Assembly: GCA_963837755.1 (NCBI GenBank)
Contig: CAWIOP010000003.1
Location: 434,001 to 498,000 of the forward strand
Source: JADGHX01 sp963837755
Lineage (GTDB): Bacteria > Pseudomonadota > Gammaproteobacteria > Steroidobacterales > Steroidobacteraceae
DNA: 64,000 nucleotides
Direction: 5' to 3'
Part shown: one piece after another, positions 16,891-25,274 of the stretch
Numbering within the stretch: position 1 is the stretch's first letter
Layout of the letters: each line of letters starts with the position of its first letter
Translations under genes and position numbers: made by a program
Notes under the pieces: model-generated
The model's database searches: none
Seen by the model: the letters and a program-made list of their open reading frames with translations, nothing else
Told to the model about the DNA's origin: nothing

Positions 16891-17545
16891 GCGCCGCGGG
16901 CGCATTGTCGTTGCGGCGGGCACGAATGGGGCCGGTAAGAGCGCCATCGTGGGCGAGTTCATGGCGGCAAAGGGTGGCGCTTATTTCAACCCCGACCTGT
17001 TTGCGCGCCAGCTCGTGGCGGCCGGTCTGCCGCACGATGAGGCGAACGGCGTGGCGTGGAAGGCGGGCTTCGATGGATTGAGACGAGCGATCGCCGGTCA
17101 TGAAAATTTCTCTTTCGAGACGACGCTGGGCGGCCGCAGCATTGTCGAAGAGCTTCACCGCGCCGTCGAGGCTGGCCTCGAGGTTTGCATCTGGTACGTG
17201 GGCCTGGCGACACCGGAGTTGCATATAGCGCGCGTGCAGGCGCGAGTCGCCAGCGGTGGGCACGACATTCCGACAGCAAAGATCCGCGAGCGCTATCCGA
17301 AGAGCCTTGCCAATCTCGTGAGCCTGGTCGGCAAGGCTGCTGAGATCCACGTGTTCGATAACAGCACGGAGTCGCCTGAAGGAGCGCCCGCTGCACAACT
17401 CGTCTTTCGCATGCGTGGCAGAAAGCTCGTCGAGCCGGATCTGGAGACGCTCCTGGCAGATAGCCCGGAGTGGGCGAAGCCGTTGGTGGCGGCGGCTGTA
17501 CAAGTCGCGATTCCCATCCGCAGGTGGCGCGCCAAGAAGAAGTGA
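16862..17545 (+). CDS. Zeta-toxin-family P-loop kinase
   Basis: Zeta toxins phosphorylate UDP-N-acetylglucosamine and block wall synthesis; related family members are plain kinases. The Walker A motif is in AAGTNGAGKSAIV near the N-terminus, followed by YFNPDLFARQL (NPD, the substrate-side aspartate) and NFSFETTLGG, which matches the family's FSFETTLS-type motif with an aspartate/glutamate for catalysis; VCIWYVGLATPELHIARVQARVASGGHDIP holds the conserved R..R and GGHxIP of this group. 227 residues from GTG 16862; GTG 16883 is an alternative start. It is coupled to a Phd-type antitoxin rather than an epsilon antitoxin. Confidence 0.85.
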   Translation: MPAARSRVARRRGRIVVAAGTNGAGKSAIVGEFMAAKGGAYFNPDLFARQLVAAGLPHDEANGVAWKAGFDGLRRAIAGHENFSFETTLGGRSIVEELHRAVEAGLEVCIWYVGLATPELHIARVQARVASGGHDIPTAKIRERYPKSLANLVSLVGKAAEIHVFDNSTESPEGAPAAQLVFRMRGRKLVEPDLETLLADSPEWAKPLVAAAVQVAIPIRRWRAKKK

Positions 17546-17644
17546 TGAGGCGTCGTCGGTGGGTTCATTGCATGCCAGAGCTTTGTGAGTTCGAGGGCGT
17601 AGAAGAATCAGAAGTAATTTCCGGCGCCGGCAGATGCCTTTCCA

Positions 17645-18028
17645 ATGACCTTGTCCATGCGCACGAATGGGCGGATCTCGTCCACGGAACACGCAGATCA
17701 AAGCTCGGTCAGGAGTTCCTTGCGCATTCTCGCGCTTAACCTGTTTGAGGTGTCGCCTCGTGCGACTCAGCTGCGGTTTCTGCTGCAAGCCGCGGGGGTT
17801 TGGCGCGAGAGCTTTCCAGACGACAAGCTGTTCTGGGTTGAGCAGGGCGTCGGTGCGCGCATCGCCGCTTGGATTGAAGCCCTGTGTCACAAGGAGCCAT
17901 CTTCGATCGGGCAGGATCGTGTTGTGCTTCAAAGAACTCACGCGCTGTTGGCCCACCTCGTTGCACTCGGTGTCCCGGAAGCAAGACAGGCTGAGGAAAC
18001 CCTCGTTCAACTGACACGGCAGCCGTAG
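17645..18028 (+). CDS. Hypothetical protein
   Basis: A frame of 127 residues; from about residue 27 on (LRILALNLFEVSPRATQL, then LFWVEQGVGARIAAWIEAL) the composition is that of a folded helical protein. The first residues look less natural, so the gene may start later or be the tail of a larger broken gene. No family recognised. Confidence 0.4.
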   Translation: MTLSMRTNGRISSTEHADQSSVRSSLRILALNLFEVSPRATQLRFLLQAAGVWRESFPDDKLFWVEQGVGARIAAWIEALCHKEPSSIGQDRVVLQRTHALLAHLVALGVPEARQAEETLVQLTRQP

Positions 18029-18142
18029 ATGCGCCTCGAGTGAACGCGCGCACGCTCGCCTGCTTTGAACGACGACTGTTGCATCATCGGCAAGAGAGCG
18101 GGCGATGGACCCAAACTACGGATCAGATCGGATGCGCCCTGA

Positions 18143-18553
18143 ATGGCGACGGTGATCGCTCTCGCCGGCCTCCGGGACAATCACTTTCGCGCCGCGCGCG
18201 ATCTATCCGGCGAGGAGATTGAGCGGCTGGAAATGCATTGTGCCGCCCTGCGTCGATACGAGAACGACTCGATGGGCCTCGGACAACTCTCGCAGGAGTT
18301 CGTGGCGCTGGAAGGATTGATCGAGAGGTTCATCGCCGAGTTGCGCAGTACGCGCGGCTCGGCAATCGACCCCAGATTTGCCCACGCGGTCATCTCCCAC
18401 GTCCAGCGCCATGTGATGAACTATCTGGGGCTTTTCCGGGCCTTCGATGATCACAGATGCCGACCGATCGGCGGGAGCAAACGCAGGCGCCGCGATTGGC
18501 CCAGCCGGCCGAGGCAAGAACCGCGATCCCTGTGGGCGAAGAGGCTTCAATGA
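18143..18553 (+). CDS. Hypothetical helical protein
   Basis: 136 residues, mostly helical: LSGEEIERLEMHCAALRRYE and LSQEFVALEGLIERFIAELR are amphipathic helices with heptad-like spacing. The C-terminus is Arg/Pro rich. It ends 64 bp before the tRNA-Thr gene. No recognised family; its position suggests element cargo. Confidence 0.5.
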   Translation: MATVIALAGLRDNHFRAARDLSGEEIERLEMHCAALRRYENDSMGLGQLSQEFVALEGLIERFIAELRSTRGSAIDPRFAHAVISHVQRHVMNYLGLFRAFDDHRCRPIGGSKRRRRDWPSRPRQEPRSLWAKRLQ

Positions 18554-18617
18554 GTTCGAAAACGCTGTAGAATCCGCGCCCTCGCGAGGGCCCGCCAGCG
18601 GCCTCTTGCCCGTCGTT

Positions 18618-18693
18618 GCCGACTTAGCTCAGCTGGTAGAGCAACCGCTTCGTAAGCGGTAGGTCCACGGTTCGAATCCGTGAGTCGGCACCA
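18618..18693 (+). tRNA. tRNA-Thr (anticodon CGT), complete, CCA encoded
   Basis: A 76-nt cloverleaf: acceptor GCCGACT/AGTCGGC with A73 and encoded CCA; D-arm GCTC/GAGC; anticodon stem ACCGC/GCGGT with loop TTCGTAA (anticodon CGT, Thr ACG); T-arm CACGG-TTCGAAT-CCGTG. It lies inside the island, 40 bp before the element-end repeat. It differs in the anticodon stem from the split minus-strand gene (CATCA/TGATG), so it is a separate gene, probably brought by the element and now the working copy here. Confidence 0.95.
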
Positions 18694-18732
18694 ATCCCCA
18701 AGACGATTAGAACCCCGCTTCTTCGGCGCAAT

Positions 18733-18892
18733 TTCGTGCGGGAGTTTTGCCGGACTCATCCGTGCAAACCTGTGCCTTCCCGTGCAAGCAGCGTGGCCGT
18801 CTTGCAGGTGACAAAAATCCGGAGTTTAAACAGGCACTTATGGTTTCGGCGAGGAGGGCGCGAACACAGTTTCGTCATTACGAATGATGTGC
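18733..18892. repeat. Element-end repeat, copy 2
   Basis: Counterpart of 14630-14792, with the same ordered blocks and the same 143-bp spacing up to ATTACGAATGATGTGC. Here the terminal motif runs directly into the 5' half of the broken chromosomal tRNA-Thr. No gene is seen between 18694 and 18985. Confidence 0.7.
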
Positions 18893-18915
18893 TCTACCAG
18901 CTGAGCTAAGTCGGC
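18874..18915 (-). pseudogene. 5' half of a split tRNA-Thr (CGT)
   Basis: Read on the minus strand from 18915: GCCGACTTAGCTCAGCTGG and on through the D-arm, then stem CATCA and loop TTCGTAA. After four more paired bases the tRNA sequence stops and element DNA begins. The matching 3' half is on the same strand at 12387-12420, so 6.4 kb has been inserted in the anticodon arm. Confidence 0.88.
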
Positions 18916-18985
18916 ACCGGATCAAACAGACAACGCCCCGCTGCGGCCTCACTGACTGGGGCCGTCCGGCGCAGGGGCGCGGATT

Positions 18986-19426
18986 CTACAGCTTTTTTCG
19001 CAGACGAATCACCAGGTCGATGCCAGCCACTTCCATCCCGGGCGGGGGCGGCGGCAGGCGGCTGAACTCCACGTCCGGAACGGCGACGTCGGTGAGCGCG
19101 CCGGTGCCTTCATCGTGGAAGTGATAGTGCGGAACCACGTTCGAATCGAACCAGGCGCGCGACCCGTCGACCGACAGCTGGCGGATGAGGCCGTGTGCCG
19201 CGAACAGGTTGAGCGTGTTGTAGACCGTGGCCTTGGAGACCCGCGCGCCGGCGCGCCGCAGGCTCGCCAGGATCTGCTCCGCGGACAGATGCTGGGGGGC
19301 TGACAGAAGCAGCTCTGCAACCTGCACGCGCTGGGCCGTTGGGCGGATGCCCAGGGAGCTCAGGCGGCGATGGCAGTCTTCGGTGAAATGTTCGGCCAAG
19401 TTGTCGACCCGGGCCACGGCTTTCAT
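18986..19426 (-). CDS. Fur-family transcriptional regulator (Irr/PerR-like)
   Basis: Metal- or haem-responsive DNA-binding repressor of the Fur superfamily. 146 residues: winged helix with RPTAQRVQVAELLL and HLSAEQILASLRRAGARVSKATVYNTLNLF, then the dimerisation domain with the metal site HYHFHDE. The C-terminal CxxC zinc pairs of classical Fur are absent, which fits the Irr-like branch better. The ATG follows a TATAAT by 7 nt, so the mRNA would start at or next to the start codon (leaderless). An in-frame extension to 19564 overlaps this promoter and is rejected. Confidence 0.88.
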   Translation of the reverse strand: MKAVARVDNLAEHFTEDCHRRLSSLGIRPTAQRVQVAELLLSAPQHLSAEQILASLRRAGARVSKATVYNTLNLFAAHGLIRQLSVDGSRAWFDSNVVPHYHFHDEGTGALTDVAVPDVEFSRLPPPPPGMEVAGIDLVIRLRKKL

Positions 19427-19433
19427 GCCGCGC

Positions 19434-19439
19434 ATTATA
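19434..19439 (-). promoter_or_regulatory. TATAAT -10 box immediately before the Fur-family gene
   Basis: Perfect consensus on the minus strand. The distance to the ATG leaves room for a transcript start at the A of the start codon. The -35 region is weak. Confidence 0.5.
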
Positions 19440-19693
19440 GACGCGGCACATGGGAAATCGCCCTTGACGAAGCGCCTTGCCGGCCATGGAGCGGGCCTGG
19501 TCCAGCCGAAACCGGCCCTCGGGCCTGAATAATTCGTGATTTTGGCAATTTTGCAGGTCGTCACCGGGCGGGGCGGGCGGGCATTCTTCGCGCCCCGCAG
19601 GCGGGCTGGCTGGGGTCCGATCGCGGCAACTCACGGCCTGCGGCATTCAGGCGTGCAGGAATTGGCGGCTCGTTGAACAGGGAGGGTTTGAAG

Positions 19694-20260
19694 ATGGGTA
19701 ATGGAATCGTTTGCCGCGCCCGATGGGTGGCGCGGAAATATACCGGGTGTCGCCAGCGCGGGCTGACGGCCTTCGAGCTCGTGGTGGCGCTGGGCATCTG
19801 CGCGCTGCTGGCCACGCTCGCGGTGCCTGGTTTTGCGGGGCTGAGGCGCTCGGCCGGCCTGAGCGCGGCAGCCAACGAGCTGATATGGGCGCTTCATCTG
19901 GCCCGAAGCTCGGCGGCGCTTCGAGGCCTGCCTGTCACGGTGTGCCTCACGCGTGACGAACACACCTGCGTTCCAGGGCCCGACGTCGTCGGGCTGGGGT
20001 GGCTGGTGTTCCAGCCCGAAAGCCAGGCGGTGGCCCAGCCCGGTTCGCCTGCCGTGGTGCTTCACAGCTTCCATCTGCCGCCGGACGTTACGGTCAGCGC
20101 TACTCGCCCGGCGGTCACGTTCTGGCCGGTAACGAGGGCTGGGTCCACGAGCACGTTTGAGCTGTGCGATGTGGAGGGCCGCGCTCCGGGCCGATCCATC
20201 GTCGTGAGCCAGACCGGGCGGCCGCGGGTTGCGGTGGAGGCAGCCAAGTGCGCGCGCTGA
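19694..20260 (+). CDS. fimT: Minor pilin GspH/FimT
   Basis: Type IV pilus minor pseudopilin used to prime pilus assembly. From the ATG with a GGGAGG ribosome-binding site, a short basic leader is followed by the prepilin cleavage region QRG^LTAFELVVALGICALL; the usual F at +1 is L here and the Glu at +5 is kept. The rest is a GspH beta domain. 188 residues. First gene of the minor pilin operon; its stop overlaps the ATG of pilV. Confidence 0.88.
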   Translation: MGNGIVCRARWVARKYTGCRQRGLTAFELVVALGICALLATLAVPGFAGLRRSAGLSAAANELIWALHLARSSAALRGLPVTVCLTRDEHTCVPGPDVVGLGWLVFQPESQAVAQPGSPAVVLHSFHLPPDVTVSATRPAVTFWPVTRAGSTSTFELCDVEGRAPGRSIVVSQTGRPRVAVEAAKCAR

Positions 20261-20778
20261 TGGGTGGGCGAGGTGCCCATCGGCAGGGCGCGTTCTCGCT
20301 GGTGGAAGCGCTGGTTGCCGTGCTGATCATGAGCATCGGGCTGCTCGGTGTCGGCCAGCTCATCCTCACCAGCCTGCGTGACGCGGCGGCGGCGTTGGCA
20401 CGCACGCAGGCGGTTTATCTTGTCGGTGACATGATGGAGCGCATTCGCGCCAACCCCGATGCGCGCGATGCGTACGACTGCGCGAGCTACGTCACGGGGC
20501 CGGTCGAGCGCGGCTGCGCGCCATCCGGGGCACCAGCGGTCGAGTGTACGGCGCGCGAGCTGGCCGAAGACGATCTCGCGCGCTGGCAAAGCCTCTTGCG
20601 GCAATCGTTGCCGCCGGCGGCCGCAGGCAAGTGCGACGCGAACGTCACGTACTTCGCGGCGGCAGATGGCTCGGAACCAGCGCGGTATGTCGTGTCGGTT
20701 TCGTGGCACGAGCCAGGCGCGGCGATGCCGCTGAAACTCGGCGGCGATCTTCTCGTCGCTGGCAGGCAGCCAACGTGA
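20260..20778 (+). CDS. pilV: Minor pilin PilV
   Basis: Minor pilin with leader MGGRGAHRQG then AFSLVEALVAVLIMSIGLLG, the typical PilV motif with Glu+5. The ATG overlaps the fimT stop (TGATG); an in-frame GTG at 20248 would add four residues. The remainder has four cysteines likely to form disulphides after export. The stop overlaps the GTG of pilW. Confidence 0.87.
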   Translation: MGGRGAHRQGAFSLVEALVAVLIMSIGLLGVGQLILTSLRDAAAALARTQAVYLVGDMMERIRANPDARDAYDCASYVTGPVERGCAPSGAPAVECTARELAEDDLARWQSLLRQSLPPAAAGKCDANVTYFAAADGSEPARYVVSVSWHEPGAAMPLKLGGDLLVAGRQPT

Positions 20779-21875
20779 GGGCGCTGGTGCGACCCGCCCC
20801 GGGCTTCACGCTCATCGAGCTGATGATTGCGCTGGTTGTCGGCGCAGTGGCGGTCATCGCGGCGCTCGAGATTTACGCGCGCGGGCGCGACATCTATCGC
20901 GTGAACGAACGTGTGGCGCGGCTTCAGGAGCAGGGGCGTGTAGCGTTTGCCACGATCGAGCCCGATGTGGAGCTGGCGGGCTACTACGGCTTCACGCAGC
21001 AGCCGGATGCCATTCGCTTCGTGCGCGGCGCGAACCCTGATGTGCCGATTGCCACCGCCGATCGGCTGCGTCAGTTTCCATTTCAGGCTGGTGCGCCGAT
21101 GCCCCCTCCTGTGCCGGGGTTGCCCGCCGGCGCGCATGCCTGCGGCGTGAATTTCGCCGTGGATGTCGCGACACCGGTGCAGGGTTCGAATGATGAATTC
21201 GTGTTGGGGCGTTCGCCCACAGCGGCGTGCAATCCGTATCAGGGTCGCGCCCAGAACGGCGCGGATACGCTGACTCTGCGGCGCGTCGAAACGCAGCCGG
21301 GCACCGCTGAGGCGAACCGCGTGCAGATCTACGCCTCGCGCCACACGAGCCGCAGCTCCCAGCTGATGTTTGCAGATGGCAATGCGCCCGGCGTCATCGA
21401 CGAGCATCACCGCGTGCACAACCTCGTCGTGCGCGTGTACTACGTCGCCAGGGACTCGGTGGGTCAGCGCAACTTTCCGGCGTTGAGAGTGAAGTCGCTC
21501 ACGCGCTCTGGCACGAATGTCATCTTCGACGAGGACGAAGTGATGCCGGGTGTCGAAGACTTGCAGGTGCAGTTCGGCATAGCTGCCGGCGGCGCGAGCA
21601 GCGATGCGGCAGGGTCGGCCGCAAGCACGTTCGGCGCTACCGTCGGGCGCGTCGCTCGCTACGTCGATCCGGGCTCCCCCGATCTGCGCTGGGCGCAGGT
21701 TGTCTCCGTGCGCGTCTGGCTGCGCATTCGCGCGGATGTGCCGGAGCCCACGTTCGTCGATGCGCGCACGTACCGATACGCGAATGTCGTCTTCACGCCC
21801 TCGGGCGCCGAGCGAAACTACCGTCGGGTGCTCATCACGCGCACGACAACGCTTCGCAATGCGCGTGCCACATGA
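20775..21875 (+). CDS. pilW: Minor pilin PilW
   Basis: GTG start in the overlap GTGA with pilV. Leader VRALVRPAPG then FTLIELMIALVVGAVAVIAA with Phe+1 and Glu+5. 366 residues, in the PilW range. The C-terminal region carries the PilW domain (GVEDLQVQFG, then SVRVWLRIR and YRRVLITRTTTLRN, the usual ending). Four-base overlap with pilX. Confidence 0.9.
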   Translation: MRALVRPAPGFTLIELMIALVVGAVAVIAALEIYARGRDIYRVNERVARLQEQGRVAFATIEPDVELAGYYGFTQQPDAIRFVRGANPDVPIATADRLRQFPFQAGAPMPPPVPGLPAGAHACGVNFAVDVATPVQGSNDEFVLGRSPTAACNPYQGRAQNGADTLTLRRVETQPGTAEANRVQIYASRHTSRSSQLMFADGNAPGVIDEHHRVHNLVVRVYYVARDSVGQRNFPALRVKSLTRSGTNVIFDEDEVMPGVEDLQVQFGIAAGGASSDAAGSAASTFGATVGRVARYVDPGSPDLRWAQVVSVRVWLRIRADVPEPTFVDARTYRYANVVFTPSGAERNYRRVLITRTTTLRNARAT

Positions 21876-22381
21876 CGAGCGTGTTCACTACAGCCTGCGG
21901 GCGTTCGGCGCAGCGGGGCGCGGCGCTCGTCATTGCGCTCATTCTGCTCGTCATCCTCACATTGCTGGCCGTCACGGGAATGAGGATGTCCGTGGCGGAG
22001 CTCACCATGGCGGGCAACGAGCAGTTTCGTCACAAAGCCTCTGCCGCGTCGTCGGCCGGCATCGAAGTGGCGATTGCTCGCGTTTCGGCGAGGGGAGGCC
22101 CTGCGTCAGCGGGCGTCGAGCGCATCGGCCCGGTGGGCGTGGGTGAGCCGCGGAGAGATTCGTACACCGTGTCCGTTCGATACACGGGCAGAGAGACATC
22201 GCTTCCCGGATCGAGTGCGGAAAAATTCTCCGGCGACCAATTCGAGATCGAGAGCGTCGGCGCGTCATCGAGGAATGCGCGCGACGTGCAGCTTCAGGGC
22301 GTCATGGTCATCTCGCCCGCAGGTGGCGTGAAGTCATTTCAACGCACGGGCTCGGGCCTCGCCAGCGACGGTGCGCCATGA
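21872..22381 (+). CDS. pilX: Pilus assembly protein PilX
   Basis: 169 residues with the PilX N-terminal signature RGAALVIALILLVILTLLAV and a helix ending in MAGNEQFRHKASAASSAGIE. Unlike classic pilins it lacks the Phe+1/Glu+5 pattern, as usual for PilX. The stop overlaps the pilY1 ATG. Works with PilV, PilW and PilY1 at the pilus tip. Confidence 0.87.
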   Translation: MTSVFTTACGRSAQRGAALVIALILLVILTLLAVTGMRMSVAELTMAGNEQFRHKASAASSAGIEVAIARVSARGGPASAGVERIGPVGVGEPRRDSYTVSVRYTGRETSLPGSSAEKFSGDQFEIESVGASSRNARDVQLQGVMVISPAGGVKSFQRTGSGLASDGAP

Positions 22382-23985
22382 CCCTGAAAGCTGTTGGGCG
22401 GATGGCGTTTCTCGGGCTGCTGCTCGCGGGCGCGGCGTTCGCTCAGGAGTGCGCGACGTCTTTCGTGAGCCGCACTTCCGTCCGCGTCGACTATCAGGCG
22501 GCGGGCTCATCAGCGGGCCGCGCGGATGCGCTCGTGTTCGAGCGATCCGATGTCGGCCTCCTGCGCGCCCTGGACGGCACGACCGGCGTCGAGCTGTGGG
22601 CGTATCAAGCGCCGGAGCTTGCGACTGCCGCAGCCGCCCGCGGTCTCATGACCGACCTCGCCGTGCTGCGCTTCGACGCCAATGGCGATGGCGTCATCGA
22701 CGCCAGCGGCGGCGACAAGGTGTGGCTCTACTTCGGTCTGAAGCGGGGTGGGGCGCACTACTACGCGTTGGATGTGTCAGATCGCCTTCCTCGCGTGCTC
22801 TGGAAGGCGGGCGCGGACGCGCTCGAAGGTCTTGGGGACGCGTGGTCGACGCCAACGATCACGCGAGCTCGAATTGGTGGCGCGACTCAGAATGGCGAGC
22901 GCTTCGTGCTGGTCTTCGGCGGCGGCCTTGGCAATGGCACCGGCAGCGGTACCGGCAAGGGCAATCGAATCTTCATGGTCGACGCCGCGACCGGGCGTTT
23001 GCTGTGGTCCGCTGGCGATCAGCCTGGCGCGGATCGGGTGCTGCCTCGGATGGCCCACGCAATCGCAGCGCGCGTCGCTGTGCTCGACATCGACGGCGAC
23101 CAGCTCGCGGATCGCATGTATGCGGCCGATGTGGGCGGGCGCATCTGGCGCTTCGACATCTGGAACGGTCGCGGGCGGGACGATCTGGCCACCGGCGGCG
23201 TGGTTGCGAGCCTTGGCGCCGCTGAGCCGCTGCCCGTGCCGGCTGCGCCCTCCGACGCCCGCCGCTTCTTCAATGCGCCGGATGTCGCGCTCATCCAGCC
23301 GCGCGGGGGCGACGCGTACTACAACCTTGCGATCGGCTCTGGCGACGGCACAGATGCGCGTGCGTTGGGTGTTCGCGACCGGTTCTACTCCATCCGCGAT
23401 CGCGAGCCGTTCGTGAAACGCTCGCAGGCGGACTATGACGCCGCCACACCGCTGTTCGACGCTGATCTCCCAGACATCACTGCCAGCCCGCAGACCGCGC
23501 GCGTGCCGGGCGAAGCCCCAGGCTGGAAACTCGACCTGGCATTGAATGGCGCAAGCTCCGGCGAGAAGGTGCTGGCCGAGTCGCTCACGGCGAACGGCGT
23601 CATTCTCTTCACCACATACCAACCCGGCACGACCACAGGTGCGGCTGGCTGCGAAACAAACGGCACGAATCGCGTCTACGCCGTGCGCGTCGACAGCGGC
23701 GCGGCCGCGCTCGACCAGAATGGCGACAAACAGATCACAACGGCAGATCGCTACTCAACCCTCGTGCAACAAGGCATCGCTGGCCAGCCGCGCATTGACC
23801 TTGCGATGCCCGGCGAAGTGCGAGTGCCGGGCTCGCCGCCGGCTCCTCCCGGCGGCCCAGTGGAGCCAGGCAGCGACCCTGCGCTGAGCGGCACCCACTG
23901 CTTCGTCGGCGCGGAGCTGATGAATCAATGCGTGCCCATGGGCACCGTCATCCGCACGTTCTGGAAGCGCACTTCCGTCAACTAG
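22378..23985 (+). CDS. PilY1-like protein, short form (C-terminal propeller only)
   Basis: PilY1 is a pilus-tip adhesin and regulator. The Sec signal peptide MTLKAVGRMAFLGLLLAGAAFAQ is followed directly by the PilY1 C-terminal beta-propeller: LLRALDGTTGVELWAYQAPE, calcium-type loops DANGDGVIDASGGD and DIDGDQLADRMYAADVGGRIWRFDIWNG, and GVILFTTYQPG. At 535 residues it lacks the ~500-residue N-terminal von Willebrand A region of Pseudomonas PilY1. The stop TAG is 2 bp before the IS630 element, which may have separated the operon from a pilE-type gene. Confidence 0.85.
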   Translation: MTLKAVGRMAFLGLLLAGAAFAQECATSFVSRTSVRVDYQAAGSSAGRADALVFERSDVGLLRALDGTTGVELWAYQAPELATAAAARGLMTDLAVLRFDANGDGVIDASGGDKVWLYFGLKRGGAHYYALDVSDRLPRVLWKAGADALEGLGDAWSTPTITRARIGGATQNGERFVLVFGGGLGNGTGSGTGKGNRIFMVDAATGRLLWSAGDQPGADRVLPRMAHAIAARVAVLDIDGDQLADRMYAADVGGRIWRFDIWNGRGRDDLATGGVVASLGAAEPLPVPAAPSDARRFFNAPDVALIQPRGGDAYYNLAIGSGDGTDARALGVRDRFYSIRDREPFVKRSQADYDAATPLFDADLPDITASPQTARVPGEAPGWKLDLALNGASSGEKVLAESLTANGVILFTTYQPGTTTGAAGCETNGTNRVYAVRVDSGAAALDQNGDKQITTADRYSTLVQQGIAGQPRIDLAMPGEVRVPGSPPAPPGGPVEPGSDPALSGTHCFVGAELMNQCVPMGTVIRTFWKRTSVN

Positions 23986-23987
23986 TA

Positions 23988-25169
23988 TCGTGACACGGAA
24001 ATAACGAAACATTATGCTGGTGCATACCTGCGGTACACAGAGGTGTCAGGCATGCGACAGACAGAACTGAGCTTGAACAGGCGGGACCGTCGGATCGTGG
24101 ATGAGTTTCGTTCCAAAGGCCTGCATAGGGCGCGAGAGTTCAATCGGGCCCACATTCTGGCTGCGCTGGATCGCAAGATGCCGGAGCAACTAATCATGGA
24201 GGTGCTCAACGTGGGCCGCACGGCGGTTTGGCGCACCCGCGTGGCGTATCTGAAGGGCGGATTGGATTTCGCACTCCATGATGAATCGCGACCGGGTAAA
24301 CCAAAACGATACGAAGCGGGTGCTGAGGCGCAAGTGACGGCACTGGCCTGTTCAGATCCACCACCGGGGGCGCAAGCGCTGGACTGTGGCGCTGCTGACC
24401 GAAGCGGCGCGGCGCCACCCGCAGATGAAAACGATCAGCCGAGAGACCATCCGGCGGATTCTAAAAAAAACCTCCTCAAACCCTGGCGCAAGTTGATGTG
24501 GTGCATTGGCGAGCTCACCGCAGAGTACCGCAGGCGTATGTACGAACTGCTGAATCTGTATGCTCGCCCCTACGATCCGCGCGAGCCGGTGATTTGTTTG
24601 GACGAGAAGAGCAAGCAATTGCTGCGGGAAACTCGTCACCCCTTGCCGGCAAAGCCGGGAGCACCGGCCAAGCAGGACTATGAGTACGAGCGCGCCGGCA
24701 CCTGCAACATCTTTGTCGCCGTCGAACCCGCGGTCAGCGGCGACTCGTGCAGGTCACCGCCCGGCGTACCAAGGTCGACTTCGTGGGCTTCGTCTGCAGG
24801 CTGCTGCACAGGGGTTATGCCCAAGCCACGAAGGTTCATTGGTGCATGGACAACCTCAACACGCATTTGCGCGCCAGCTTCGAAGAAGTGCTGGGTGTAA
24901 AGATGGCCGCGACGCTGCTGCGCCGGATCGAGTTCCACTACACGCCCAAACACGCGAGCTGGTTGAACATGGCCGAGATCGAGATCGGCGTCCTGCAGCG
25001 CCAGTGCCTGGCGCGCTGTGCTGCCGAGCAGGCCACCCTCGCCACCGAGGTGGCGGCTTGGCAGAGGCGGCGCAACGCCGCTCGATGCGGCATCGAGTGG
25101 ACGTTTACCCGTCGAGGACGCAGACCGGAAGTTGAGCCAACATTATGTTTCGTAATTAACGTGTCGTTG
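23988..25169. mobile_element. IS630-family insertion sequence (decayed)
   Basis: 1,182 bp flanked by TA dinucleotides (23986-23987 and 25170-25171), the IS630 target duplication. The 29-bp ends are imperfect inverted repeats (21 of 29 match), sharing GACACG and ACGAAACAT. CTAG borders both TA copies. The transposase inside is frameshifted. Confidence 0.85.
24052..25155 (+). pseudogene. IS630-family transposase, several frameshifts
   Basis: DDE transposase fragments in order: N-terminal helix-turn-helix (REFNRAHILAALDRKMPEQL), first Asp in ICLDEKSKQLL, second Asp in WCMDNLNTH, Glu in SWLNMAEIEIGVL. The frame breaks near 24350, returns at the A8 run 24471-24478, and breaks again near 24735 and 25115. 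Repairing the last gives the natural ending with TAA at 25153-25155. A-run slippage can be programmed in IS630 elements, but the other breaks mean the gene is dead or misread. Confidence 0.85.
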
Positions 25170-25274
25170 TACTAGTGCCTGTGCACAGAGATACTGACCG
25201 GTTCAGGATTGACGGACGTGACGCCTGCAAATGCACCTCTCCGATGTGCGCAGAGCGGCCGGCGCAGCCGCACG

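Larger units (their letters stand above)
14792..18892. mobile_element. Second tandem island segment with integrase remnant, toxin-antitoxin genes and tRNA-Thr
   Basis: About 4.1 kb between two copies of the ATTACGAATGATGTGC junction (14777-14792 and 18877-18892). It holds a frameshifted tyrosine integrase next to its left end, a Phd/zeta-type pair, two unknown genes and, close to its right end, a complete tRNA-Thr(CGT). Beyond the right end is the 5' half of the disrupted chromosomal tRNA-Thr. The element-borne tRNA may have replaced the broken gene. Confidence 0.55.

Noticed and set aside
24471..24478. A8 run as a programmed frameshift site in the IS630 transposase
   Set aside because: Possible in this family, but at least three further frame breaks cannot be explained by slippage, so the gene is treated as broken.
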